Shown here: one piece after another, positions 1 to 6,801 of the stretch
How positions within the stretch are numbered: the first letter of the stretch is position 1
Layout: every line of letters starts with the position of its first letter
Origin: Thermoleophilia bacterium
GTDB lineage: Bacteria > Actinomycetota > Thermoleophilia > Gaiellales > Gaiellaceae
Assembly (NCBI GenBank): GCA_014534295.1
Contig: JACVRU010000049.1
Coordinates: forward strand, 1 to 11,303
Reading direction: 5' to 3'
Length of the DNA: 11,303 nucleotides
The notes under the pieces: generated by a model
Told to the model about the DNA's origin: nothing
The model's database searches: none
What the model saw: the letters and a program-made list of their open reading frames with translations, nothing else
Position numbers and translations under genes: made by a program

Positions 1-2762
1 ACGATCGCCGTCAGGGCGACGAACGAGGACTCGAGCAGGAATGCCGCCTGCACCATCCGCCGCCTGAAGCCGATCGCCCGCAGCACGCCGATGTGCTGGC
101 GGCGCTCGACGACGGCGCGGGCGCTGATCACGCCGAGGGCAGCGACGCCGACGATCAGGCCGAGACCCATGAACGCCTGGATGAGCCGGTTCATCGTCAG
201 CGAGGCGCTCGTCAGCTCGTCCAGCGACTCCTGGAGCGCCTCCGCCTGCATCCCGTTCGCCAGGAACTCCGACTCGAGCCGGGCCGCGGCCTCGGCCGGG
301 TCGACGCCCTCGGCGACGCCGAAGTAGTGCGTCGTCGGCACGACGCGGCCGGGGAACGCTAGCGCGAGCGTGCGCTGCGACGTCGCGAGCCCGATCAGGT
401 CAGGGGGCGCCGTGTCGTTGAGGACGCCGATCACCGTCAGCCGCGTCGTCTTGCCCGTCTGCGGGTCGGCGACCTCGACCGGGATCGGGTCGAACGCGCC
501 CTCCTCGTAGTAGAAGCCCGTCAGCTTGAAGTCCGCGAGACCGACGGCGAAACCGAACTGGTCGCGCCGCGGCACCGCGAAGCTGTCCACGACGGCGAGG
601 CCGGGCTCGTTCCGCACCGCCTCCCAGACCTCCCGCGCCGAGCCGTAGCCCCTGGCGATCGAGCCGAGGCCGAACGACGTCCGTGTCAGGAAGGCGGCGT
701 CGAGCCCGCGCACCGGATACGCCTCCGCCGGACGCGAGGTGCCGAGCTGGCGCGCGTCGACCGGGAGCACCGAGACACTGCCGACCATCGGAAGGTCGCG
801 GGCGAGGTCGTCGTGGGCGCGGTCGAGCAGCGAGCGCATGTGGGCGATCGGCGCTCCCGGAGCGGTCGTCGCCTTCACCTGGTAGCCGCCGCCGTACGCG
901 TCGAGGTCGTCGAAGGCCTTGATGAACGAGCCGGAGCTGGCCACGCCGGTGACGAGCGTGAACACCACGAGCGTGAACATCGCCAGCGTCGTCCCCGTGC
1001 GGAAGCGGCCGGCGAGCGGGTAGGCCATCGCGATCCTCAGGACGGGCGCCAGCCGGCGCACGCGCCCCAGCACGCCCATGACGGCGCCGAGCAGCAAGTC
1101 GGCGTTGAACATGAAGAGCCAGACGACGGCGGTGACGAGCATCAGGCCGCTGGCGATCCAGGTCGAGAAGTCCATCGCCAGCTGGCGTCCGAAGATGGAT
1201 TCGTACCAGCCCCAGGGCAGGAGCCAGAACACGAGCAGGACGAGCCCGGGGACGCCGAAGGCGACGCGGTCGGGCACGCCCGCCTGCCGGAGCAGCGGGA
1301 CGAGGCTGACGAGCACGACGGAGATGCCCAGGAGAAGCGGCGTCGCCTGCCCGCCGGTGAAGCCGGAGACGGCGAGCAGCAGCCCGAAGCCGGCGCCGAG
1401 CGTCCCCACCAGCCAGCGGCGCCTGCGCCGGGGCGAGGGCGGCTCGGGCAGGTTGCGGATCGCGGCCGAGATCGTCATGCGGCTGACTCGCCAGGCCGAG
1501 ACGGCGACCACGCCGAGCGTCAGCAGCACGCCGAGCGCGACCGCGATCAGGAGGCTGCGAGGCGTGATCGCGAAGGCGATGTCCAGCTCCTCGCCGCTGA
1601 ACGCGCGCGCCATCACGAAGACCATCCCGTAGGCGACCGCAGCACCCAGGAGCGCGCCGACGACGGCCGCGCCGAGGTCGTAGACGAGGCCCTCGAACGT
1701 GTAGAGCTGCACGAGGTGGCCGCGGCGCGTGCCCACCGCGCGCGCGATGCCGAGCTCGCCGCGGCGCTCGGCGGCGAGCATCACGAAGATGAGGAAGACG
1801 AGCAGGATCCCGGCCGCGATCGAGAACGAGCCGAAGGTCGAGAACATCGCCATGAAGGCGGCGCCGGCCTCGTCGGCGCCGGCGAGCGCGTCCTCCTTGG
1901 CCCTCTTCGCCTCCAGCCCGAGCGGAGCGAGCGCGGGCTCGAGCCGCTCGACGACGGCCGCGGACGCGTCGACGCCGCCGCTGTTCGAGACGAGCACCTG
2001 GTCGACCTCGCCGGGCCGACCGAGCAGCCGCTGGGCCTCGGCGAGGGGCAGCAGCAGCGCGGGGCCGTCGACGCCGACTCCGTCGAAGCGGACGACGTCG
2101 CGGACACGGTCGAGCACGACGCGGGCGCCGACGAAGACGCGGACCATGTCGCCCTTGGCGACGCCGAGCTCGACGGCGGCCTCCTCAGTCAGGTACAGCT
2201 CGTTCCGCTCCAGCTGCGCCAGGGTCACCTCGCTGCCGCCGACGGCCCTGATCGTGGCGAAGCCTTCCATGCGACCGGGGTCCGCGGCGAACATCGTCAC
2301 GCTCGGCTCGGTGCTCCGCTTCGCGGGCGCCTGGAGCGCTACCTGCTGCGCGATCGCCGGCGTGACGCCGTCGGCGAGCCCGCCGAGGGTGCCTTCGACG
2401 CGATCGGCGACGGCCTCGTCGAAGAAGACCGGCACGGCGTCCACACCTTCCAGCTCGGCGACGGCGCCCCGGGCGGCGACGACGACGTCCGTCTCGCCCA
2501 GGACGTTCGTGGCTGTCAGGCGGATCGAGTGGCTGACGGTGTCGCCCGTCGTCAGCGCCGCCGCCATGATCGCCGTCGCGAGCATGAGCCCGAGGACGAT
2601 CAGCGCGCTGCGGCCGCGCCGCCGCCGGACGTTCCGGACGCTCAGCTTCAGCAGCACCGGGTTCCGGAGCGCGAGGACGGCGACCGCGCCGAGAGCGAGT
2701 CCGAGCGCGACGGCGAGGACGACGAGCAGGTCGCCGAGCGGGATGCCGAAGAGCTTGGTCAT
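1..2762 (-). CDS. Large FtsX/MacB-type ABC transporter permease (C-terminus beyond window)
   Basis: This is the membrane subunit of a type VII (MacB/LolCE/FtsX-like) ABC transporter and is the natural partner of the ATPase at 3039-3776. Reading from ATG at 2762 the frame stays open to base 1, giving 920 codons with the C-terminus missing. Visible parts: a membrane helix at about residues 10-33, a second at 52-72, an extracytoplasmic domain at 75-305, then helices near 308-331, 355-388 and 401-428. A central helix cluster covers about 451-555. A second FtsX unit begins at about 584, followed by a second large outer domain and a helix at 856-880. The motif after the third helix, ERRGELGIARAVG (332-344), recurs as ERRQHIGVLRAIG (886-898), as expected for two FtsX domains in one chain. 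About two further helices should lie past the window edge. The start overlaps the stop of the ABM-like gene in an ATGA, and I see no Shine-Dalgarno sequence, so translation is probably coupled. The substrate is unknown; lipids, lipoproteins or peptides are typical of the class. Confidence 0.93.
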   Translation of the reverse strand, partial: MTKLFGIPLGDLLVVLAVALGLALGAVAVLALRNPVLLKLSVRNVRRRRGRSALIVLGLMLATAIMAAALTTGDTVSHSIRLTATNVLGETDVVVAARGAVAELEGVDAVPVFFDEAVADRVEGTLGGLADGVTPAIAQQVALQAPAKRSTEPSVTMFAADPGRMEGFATIRAVGGSEVTLAQLERNELYLTEEAAVELGVAKGDMVRVFVGARVVLDRVRDVVRFDGVGVDGPALLLPLAEAQRLLGRPGEVDQVLVSNSGGVDASAAVVERLEPALAPLGLEAKRAKEDALAGADEAGAAFMAMFSTFGSFSIAAGILLVFLIFVMLAAERRGELGIARAVGTRRGHLVQLYTFEGLVYDLGAAVVGALLGAAVAYGMVFVMARAFSGEELDIAFAITPRSLLIAVALGVLLTLGVVAVSAWRVSRMTISAAIRNLPEPPSPRRRRRWLVGTLGAGFGLLLAVSGFTGGQATPLLLGISVVLVSLVPLLRQAGVPDRVAFGVPGLVLLVFWLLPWGWYESIFGRQLAMDFSTWIASGLMLVTAVVWLFMFNADLLLGAVMGVLGRVRRLAPVLRIAMAYPLAGRFRTGTTLAMFTLVVFTLVTGVASSGSFIKAFDDLDAYGGGYQVKATTAPGAPIAHMRSLLDRAHDDLARDLPMVGSVSVLPVDARQLGTSRPAEAYPVRGLDAAFLTRTSFGLGSIARGYGSAREVWEAVRNEPGLAVVDSFAVPRRDQFGFAVGLADFKLTGFYYEEGAFDPIPVEVADPQTGKTTRLTVIGVLNDTAPPDLIGLATSQRTLALAFPGRVVPTTHYFGVAEGVDPAEAAARLESEFLANGMQAEALQESLDELTSASLTMNRLIQAFMGLGLIVGVAALGVISARAVVERRQHIGVLRAIGFRRRMVQAAFLLESSFVALTAI

Positions 2763-3064
2763 GCGACCACGGGAAGGTCGGCGAAGGCGACCTCGTAGTG
2801 CTCCCGGCCGGGCGGGGAGCCGAACAGCGTCATGTTCCGCTCGAGCTCTGCCACGGCGAAGGGGACGGCGCGCTCGAGCGCCTCCTCGGTGTCCCAGAAG
2901 CTGACGAGCATGCCCTTGCCCTCCGGCGTGGAGAGGACGAGCACACCCTCGTAGCCCTCGAGCTCGCGCAAGCTCGGCAGGACCCGCTCCGTGAAGACGC
3001 CGAGCGCCTCCTCGACGGTCGCCCGGACCGTGTCGACCTCAACCAACGTGACCCGCGAGTACAT
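2759..3064 (-). CDS. Small ABM-like (dimeric alpha/beta barrel) protein
   Basis: A 101-residue soluble protein with no signal peptide or membrane helix. The pattern is a strand at residues 3-10 (RVTLVEVD), a helix at 12-30, a strand at 40-45 (GVLVLS), a strand at 51-57 (GMLVSFWD), a helix at 58-75 and a final strand near 88-94. This matches the ferredoxin-like fold of ABM/YgiN-type proteins, in which the phrase 'x-S-F-W-D-T-x-E-x-A' is common. Such proteins usually dimerise; many lack proven enzymatic activity, so a monooxygenase name would be unjustified. The start is ATG at 3064, with GGAGG about 7 bases upstream, inside the end of the ATPase gene (26-base overlap). Its stop overlaps the permease start by 4 bases. 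Lying between the ATPase and permease genes of one transporter, it is likely a sensor or accessory subunit, but this is inferred from position alone. Confidence 0.85.
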   Translation of the reverse strand: MYSRVTLVEVDTVRATVEEALGVFTERVLPSLRELEGYEGVLVLSTPEGKGMLVSFWDTEEALERAVPFAVAELERNMTLFGSPPGREHYEVAFADLPVVA

Positions 3065-3776
3065 GCGGCACCTCCAGTCGATGCTCCGGTCGATGCTCCT
3101 CCACGACGCGGCCGTCGAGCATCCGGACGATCCGGTCGGTCGCGTTGCCGACGGCGATGTCGTGGGTGACGATGAGGAAGGTCAGCCCCCGCTCGAGGTT
3201 CAGGCGGCGCATCAGCTCGACGATCTCCTCCGCGTTCTCGCTGTCGAGGTCGCCGGTGGGCTCGTCCGCCCAGACGATCGCGGGGTCGTTGACGAGCGAG
3301 CGCGCGATCGTGACGCGCTGGCGCTCGCCGCCCGAAAGCTCGTCCGGGACGTGGCCGGCGCGCTCCGCGAGGCCGACGAGCCCGAGCGCGTCCAGCGCAC
3401 GCCGACGAGCCTCCGAAGTGGGGACGCGGGCGACGAGGAGCGGCAACTCGACGTTCTCGACCGCGGAGAGGACGGGCATCAGGTTGTAGAACTGGAAGAC
3501 GAAGCCCATCCGCCGCGCTCGGTAGTCGGTGCGCTCGCGGTCGGACATGGCGCTCAGCGGCACGCCCTCGATCAGCACCTCGCCCTCGTCGATGGCGTCG
3601 AGTCCCGAGAGGCAGTTCAGGAGCGTCGTCTTGCCGCAGCCGCTCGGCCCCATGATCGCGACCATCTCGCCCCGCTCGAGCGCGAGATCCACGCCGCCGA
3701 GAGCGTTCACGCGCACCTTGCCCGTGTCGTAGGTCTTGCGGATCCCCTGCGCCTCGACGATCAGCTGCTCGTTCAT
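3039..3776 (-). CDS. ABC transporter ATP-binding protein (LolD/MacB type)
   Basis: A 245-residue cytoplasmic ATPase that would power the FtsX-type permease encoded downstream. All catalytic motifs are intact: Walker A GPSGCGKT (43-50), Q-loop Gln95 in FVFQFYNL, signature LSGGERQR (147-154), Walker B IVWADEP (167-173) and H-loop His205. The phrases FQFYNLMPVLSAVENVELP and DEPTGDLDS are typical of the LolD/MacB/FtsE group, whose ATPases pair with FtsX-fold permeases rather than importers. The ATG at 3776 is preferred over the longer open frame (to 4055) because a strong GGAGG lies 4-5 bases upstream, the start overlaps the preceding stop in an ATGA, and family homology begins at this point. The last about 20 residues (EEHRPEHRLEVPH) extend beyond the usual fold and contain a 12-base tandem duplication. 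The end overlaps the ABM-like gene by 26 bases. Confidence 0.95.
   Translation of the reverse strand: MNEQLIVEAQGIRKTYDTGKVRVNALGGVDLALERGEMVAIMGPSGCGKTTLLNCLSGLDAIDEGEVLIEGVPLSAMSDRERTDYRARRMGFVFQFYNLMPVLSAVENVELPLLVARVPTSEARRRALDALGLVGLAERAGHVPDELSGGERQRVTIARSLVNDPAIVWADEPTGDLDSENAEEIVELMRRLNLERGLTFLIVTHDIAVGNATDRIVRMLDGRVVEEHRPEHRLEVPHVLAGHVG
3077..3100 (-). repeat. 12-bp in-frame tandem duplication at the 3' end of the ATPase gene
   Basis: On the plus strand GTCGATGCTCCG (3077-3088) is followed directly by GTCGATGCTCCT (3089-3100), eleven of twelve bases identical. On the coding strand it gives a repeated EHR(P/L) in the ATPase tail. Each unit carries a GGAG, and a third GGAG follows 12 bases later as the Shine-Dalgarno of the ABM-like gene. 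The repeat may therefore affect ribosome loading as well as tail length; that effect is inference. Confidence 0.8.
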
Positions 3777-4171
3777 GCGACCTCCTTCACGACGTCGACG
3801 ATTCGTTCGGGCTCGGCGTCGACCGGGACGACGACGCAGCCGTGGAGCTCCTCCGCGAGCTCGATCGACTCCGCCGCGGTCGCCGCAACCACCAGCGGGG
3901 TGCCGGGATACCTGAGGCGGAGGCCCTTGAGCACGTCGCGCCCCGTCGGCCCGTCGAACTCGAGCGCCGTGACGACCAGGTCGGCCCCGTCGACGATTGC
4001 GCACGGCTCGAGCCCGTGGAGCGGGCAGCGGTTGCCGCCGCCCGGGCCGCGGCACACCGCCACGGCGTAGCCCGCGTCGCGCAGCGCCCCGGCCAGCTCC
4101 AGCCCCGCCTCGGCGTCCGGGTGCTCGACCAGCACCCGCGGGCGCTCGGCGAAGGGCCAGGCGTGGGTCAC
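3773..4171 (-). CDS. Degenerate response-regulator receiver (pseudo-receiver) with Cys cluster
   Basis: A 132-residue single-domain protein. The alternating strand/helix pattern and the phrase 'ADLVV...DVLKGLRLRYPGTPLVVAAT' match a CheY-like receiver fold, with strands near 12-15, 64-69, 92-97 and 112-116. The phosphorylation site is lost: the usual Asp after strand 3 aligns with Ala69, the acidic pair after strand 1 is Glu16-His17, and the conserved Lys after strand 5 is replaced (Val115/Pro116). Between strand 2 and strand 3 is an insert with Cys40, Cys49, His52 and Cys57 (pattern C-x8-C-x2-H-x4-C), and Cys112 lies in strand 5; this could bind metal or sense redox state, which is inference. 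The GTG at 4171 is chosen over the much longer open frame (to 4705) because it overlaps the CBS stop as GTGA, has a GGGGGAG about 6 bases upstream, and the longer N-terminus is low-complexity shadow of the CBS gene. Its stop overlaps the ATPase start (ATGA). Confidence 0.85.
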   Translation of the reverse strand: MTHAWPFAERPRVLVEHPDAEAGLELAGALRDAGYAVAVCRGPGGGNRCPLHGLEPCAIVDGADLVVTALEFDGPTGRDVLKGLRLRYPGTPLVVAATAAESIELAEELHGCVVVPVDAEPERIVDVVKEVA

Positions 4172-4875
4172 GCGCGCTCCCCCACCCTCAGGCGCAAGAG
4201 CCGGTGCAGGGAGACGAGGCCCACCGGCCGCTCCCCCGACACGACGGGCAAGTGATGGAGGCCCGATTCGACCATCGTCACGGCGGCCTCGTCGGCCGTC
4301 GCGTCGGCCGCCACGGAAGCCGGCACCTCGCTCATCCACTCGCGGACGCGCCCGTCGCTTGGGAGGACGCGCTCGGCCACTGCTCGCAGCACGTCGTGCG
4401 CGCTGAGCAGGCCGATGAGGCGCCCGTAGTCGGCCACGAGGGCCGGCGCCCCGTCTCCGTCGACCATCCGGGCAACCGCCTCCCCGAGGGTGTCCTCCGG
4501 CGCGACACGAACGAAGGACTCGTCCATCGCGTCGGCGACGGCCCTCGCGGCGAGAGGCTTCTCGGTCTCCTGATCGGAGCCGCGCTCCCAGACGAAGACG
4601 GGGCGGCCGATGTGAGGCTCCTCCTCCAACAGCGTCCGCCACTCGGAGAGCGCAGCGCGAACGTCGGGGTTGAAGAAGTCGTCGGCGAGGTCCTCGACCT
4701 CCCACTCGACCTCGGGGCCTTCGAAGACGAAGGTCACCTCGCGGGCCGAGAGGAAGACCGCGTGCCGGTCGATCGCCGTGTCCGCCAGCTCGTAGGGCGG
4801 GCCGGCCGTGAGCAGCGCCTTGACGAGCTCGGCCTGCTCGGGCTTGAAGCGGGCGATGACGGCGACGCGGTTCAC
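4168..4875 (-). CDS. CBS-domain-pair protein with N-terminal ABM-like domain
   Basis: A 235-residue soluble protein and first gene of the overlapping cassette. Residues 1-97 form a small alpha/beta domain (starts NRVAVIARF, later FVFEGPEVEWEVEDL and IGRPVFVWE) that resembles a ferredoxin-like ABM-type fold; this part is a weak assignment. Two CBS motifs follow, at about 112-168 (DTLGEAVARMVDGDGAPAL..., then GRLIGLLSAHDVL) and 176-230 (VREWMSEVPASVAADAT..., then RPVGLVSLHRLL). A CBS pair forms one Bateman module that typically binds adenosine nucleotides or S-adenosylmethionine, so this protein may tie the transporter to energy state; the ligand is unknown. The start is GTG at 4875, the only reasonable start in the frame, with GGAGG 11 bases upstream within a predicted hairpin loop. 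The stop overlaps the receiver-like gene by 4 bases. It could be a regulator of the transporter or only transcriptionally linked to it. Confidence 0.88.
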   Translation of the reverse strand: MNRVAVIARFKPEQAELVKALLTAGPPYELADTAIDRHAVFLSAREVTFVFEGPEVEWEVEDLADDFFNPDVRAALSEWRTLLEEEPHIGRPVFVWERGSDQETEKPLAARAVADAMDESFVRVAPEDTLGEAVARMVDGDGAPALVADYGRLIGLLSAHDVLRAVAERVLPSDGRVREWMSEVPASVAADATADEAAVTMVESGLHHLPVVSGERPVGLVSLHRLLRLRVGERA

Positions 4876-4905
4876 GCGGCCAGGTTCCTCCGTACGGGTG
4901 GCCGC
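4876..4905 (-). promoter_or_regulatory. Inverted repeat enclosing the Shine-Dalgarno of the five-gene cassette
   Basis: Perfect 7-base arms, GCGGCCA (4876-4882) and TGGCCGC (4899-4905), flank a 16-base loop. In the minus-strand transcript the loop holds the GGAGG of the CBS gene, and the GTG start follows the 3' arm directly. This could be an RNA hairpin that gates translation of the first gene, or a DNA operator. I could not find a convincing -10/-35 pair for this transcript in 4906-4982. Confidence 0.45.
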
Positions 4906-4982
4906 TACATCAGCGTCGCCGCGTAACCCCGGTCCGTGAGAACCCGGATATCCCGACGGCCTCGGGGACGCGCGCGGCCGAC

Positions 4983-5330
4983 ATGTCGGTGCCCGCCGGC
5001 CACCTCGGCGCCGCGACGGCGGGCGCCGGGCTACTCGCGCTCGGATTCGGTGCGATCGCGCTGCTGATCGGAGCGGCGACCGGGCGCCGGGGCCTCGCGA
5101 TCGGGGCGACGGCGTCCGGCGCCGTCGCCGCCTACGTCGTGAGCTCGCTCGCCGTGCTCGTGGACGTCCTGGAGCCGCTGCGCGTCGCGTCGCCCTACTA
5201 CCACTACGCGGCCTCGGACGCGCTGCGTGGCGGGCTCGCCCCGGGGCACACCGCCTTCCTCGCCCTGCTGGCCGCAGGCTCCGCGCTGCTGGCGCCTGCG
5301 GCCTTCGGACGGCGGGACCTCAGGGTGTGA
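4983..5330 (+). CDS. C-terminal fragment of an ABC-2 type transporter permease (probable remnant)
   Basis: A 115-residue hydrophobic protein with three likely membrane helices (about 8-32, 37-59 and 90-108). The order 'IGAATGRRGLAIG', 'LAVLVDVLEPLRVASPYYHY' and the closing 'FGRRDL' near the C-terminus is the recognisable tail of ABC-2 permeases (NosY-like), in which a last pair of helices precedes a GRRDLxV-type end. The first half of such a permease (about 130-200 residues and most helices) is absent, and no ATPase partner gene is next to it. The frame stays open upstream of the ATG but shows no further permease sequence. No good Shine-Dalgarno precedes the ATG (only CGGGGA about 15 bases away). 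It is therefore probably decayed; a small independent membrane protein is the alternative. Its last 11 bases overlap the end of the convergent DUF4389 gene. Confidence 0.6.
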   Translation: MSVPAGHLGAATAGAGLLALGFGAIALLIGAATGRRGLAIGATASGAVAAYVVSSLAVLVDVLEPLRVASPYYHYAASDALRGGLAPGHTAFLALLAAGSALLAPAAFGRRDLRV

Positions 5331-6702
5331 GCACAGGCGACGCCGGCCGCGAGCGCGTGCCCAGGACGATCAGCAGGACCGCCAGCGCGAGCAGCAGGAT
5401 GCCGCCCGCGAGGACGGCGAGGCCGGCCCAGAGGAGCCCGGGGAGGGTCGCGCCGACGCTGAGCGTGGCGTCCACGCCCCGGGACGCGTCGGCGTTCATC
5501 AGCGCGAACGTCCAGTCGCCGTCCTCGACCTCCCAGGTGAAGAACTGGATGCCCGTTCCCGCCGCGGAGGCCGCCCAGATCTCCTGCTCTCCCGGAGGGC
5601 CGCTCGGCGACCCGCCGGGCAGCCGCGTCTGCTCTCGCCTGCCGGCGAGGTCGTCGACCCGCTCGCGCTCGACGGCGCCGAGGTAGCGCTCCGCGTCGGG
5701 GGTCGCCGCGAGCCCGATGAAGACGGGATGGTCGCTCTCGCTCCAGACCCGGACGTCGCCGAACAGGCTCCGCCAGGTGCGGGCCGGGCCGGGGAGGTCG
5801 AGGTCGATCCGGTCGGAGACGAGCGCGTAGCTCTCCGTCCGGTACGCATGTGTGTCGCTCGTCACGTAACCGTCGGCGTTGCGCTGGGTCTGGTCGAATG
5901 CGATCGCGACGCCGCCGCCCGCTACCAGGCCCAGTGAGATCAGCCCGAGGAGGCTGCCGATCACGAGCAGCGCGACCTTGCCGGCGCCGGTGCCGCCTGC
6001 GGCCGGCCGGGCGGTCGGCGGCGCGGGCGCAGGCTCGGCCGTCGCGGTCGCGGGCGTGCCGCCCGGGTCGTCGCCGCCCTGATCGAGCCGGAACGGCGGG
6101 TACTCGTCCCGCATCAGCGTCGCGTACGCGACCACCCGGAAGGCCCAGCGATTCAGGCCCATGACGAAGTCGAAGAGCCCGCGTGGGTAGCGGTTTGCGA
6201 ACAGGAGCACCACCCCCGCGAAGAGCACGAGCAGGGTGATCAGGCCGCCGCCGCCCCAGCGCGCGCCGGCAGCGTCCCAGACGAACCAGCCGCTGCCGGC
6301 GAGGATGCCGACGACGATGTAGTGCGGGATCGCGAGCAGCCACCACTTGACGAGTACGAGGCCGCGCGAGAGCCGCTCGGGATACGGCACGTCGAGTCCG
6401 GCGGGATAGTCGGGCTCCTCTCCGAGCGAGAAGGGCGGGTAGCGGTCGGTGGCGAGCGCGCTGTACGAGTAGAACCCCACGCGCCACGTCCACCGGAGGA
6501 CCCCGACGTTGAAGTCGAACATGCCGCGCGGATAGCGGCCGGTGAAGAGGATCGCGAAGAACGCGATCACGGTGAGGAACGCGAACGCGATCCAGAGGAA
6601 CACGAGCACGACGAAGTGCGGGATTGCGAGCAGCCACTTGACGAGCCAGAGCCACCGGCTGAGGGGCTCGTCCAGACGGCCGCGCACGTGGACGGGATAC
6701 AT
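5320..6702 (-). CDS. DUF4389-type membrane protein with two tandem repeats
   Basis: A 460-residue integral membrane protein. The N-terminal half holds two copies of a DUF4389-like unit: LVKWLLAIPHF (20-30), GRYPRGMFDFNVG (55-67) and DRYPPFSL (86-93) recur as LVKWWLLAIPHY (117-128), NRYPRGLFDFVMG and DEYPPFRL (to about 202). Each unit brings one or two helices. A proline/alanine-rich linker (about 208-236) leads to a helix near 238-268, an extracytoplasmic domain of about 150 residues, a final helix at about 421-448 and a short tail. ATG at 6702 is chosen over the upstream codon at 6762 because GAGGAGGT sits 5 bases before it and the DUF4389 homology begins MYPVHVRGRLDEP. The function of the family is not known. 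The gene is divergent from phosphoketolase across 99 bases and overlaps the plus-strand permease fragment by 11 bases at its 3' end. Confidence 0.9.
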   Translation of the reverse strand: MYPVHVRGRLDEPLSRWLWLVKWLLAIPHFVVLVFLWIAFAFLTVIAFFAILFTGRYPRGMFDFNVGVLRWTWRVGFYSYSALATDRYPPFSLGEEPDYPAGLDVPYPERLSRGLVLVKWWLLAIPHYIVVGILAGSGWFVWDAAGARWGGGGLITLLVLFAGVVLLFANRYPRGLFDFVMGLNRWAFRVVAYATLMRDEYPPFRLDQGGDDPGGTPATATAEPAPAPPTARPAAGGTGAGKVALLVIGSLLGLISLGLVAGGGVAIAFDQTQRNADGYVTSDTHAYRTESYALVSDRIDLDLPGPARTWRSLFGDVRVWSESDHPVFIGLAATPDAERYLGAVERERVDDLAGRREQTRLPGGSPSGPPGEQEIWAASAAGTGIQFFTWEVEDGDWTFALMNADASRGVDATLSVGATLPGLLWAGLAVLAGGILLLALAVLLIVLGTRSRPASPVLTP

Positions 6703-6801
6703 CGGGACCTCCTCGGGTCGACGGTCCCGGACACCCTCGCAGCTCGGGCGTCGGCGGGGCATCGGGGAGCCCGCGGCCCGCTCTACGCAAAACTACGACC
6801 C

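Noticed and set aside
813..2798. Plus-strand open frame of 661 codons opposite the FtsX permease
   Set aside because: Composition is dominated by Arg, Glu, Asp, Gly and His with no domain, and it runs antisense to a clear permease with FtsX motifs. It is an effect of GC bias.
3777..4055. Longer N-terminus for the ABC ATPase
   Set aside because: The extra residues are Arg/Gly-rich shadow; the ATG at 3776 has a perfect GGAGG and the family start.
4172..4705. Longer N-terminus for the receiver-like gene
   Set aside because: The sequence is a Gly/Arg-rich shadow of the CBS gene; the GTG at 4171 has a GTGA overlap and a ribosome site.
4943..4955. GGATATCC palindrome between the divergent genes as an operator
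   Set aside because: An 8-base palindrome alone is too short to support a claim, and I see no second copy nearby.
6322..6801. Longer N-terminus for phosphoketolase
   Set aside because: It is antisense to the DUF4389 gene and lacks homology; the family N-terminus begins at 6802.
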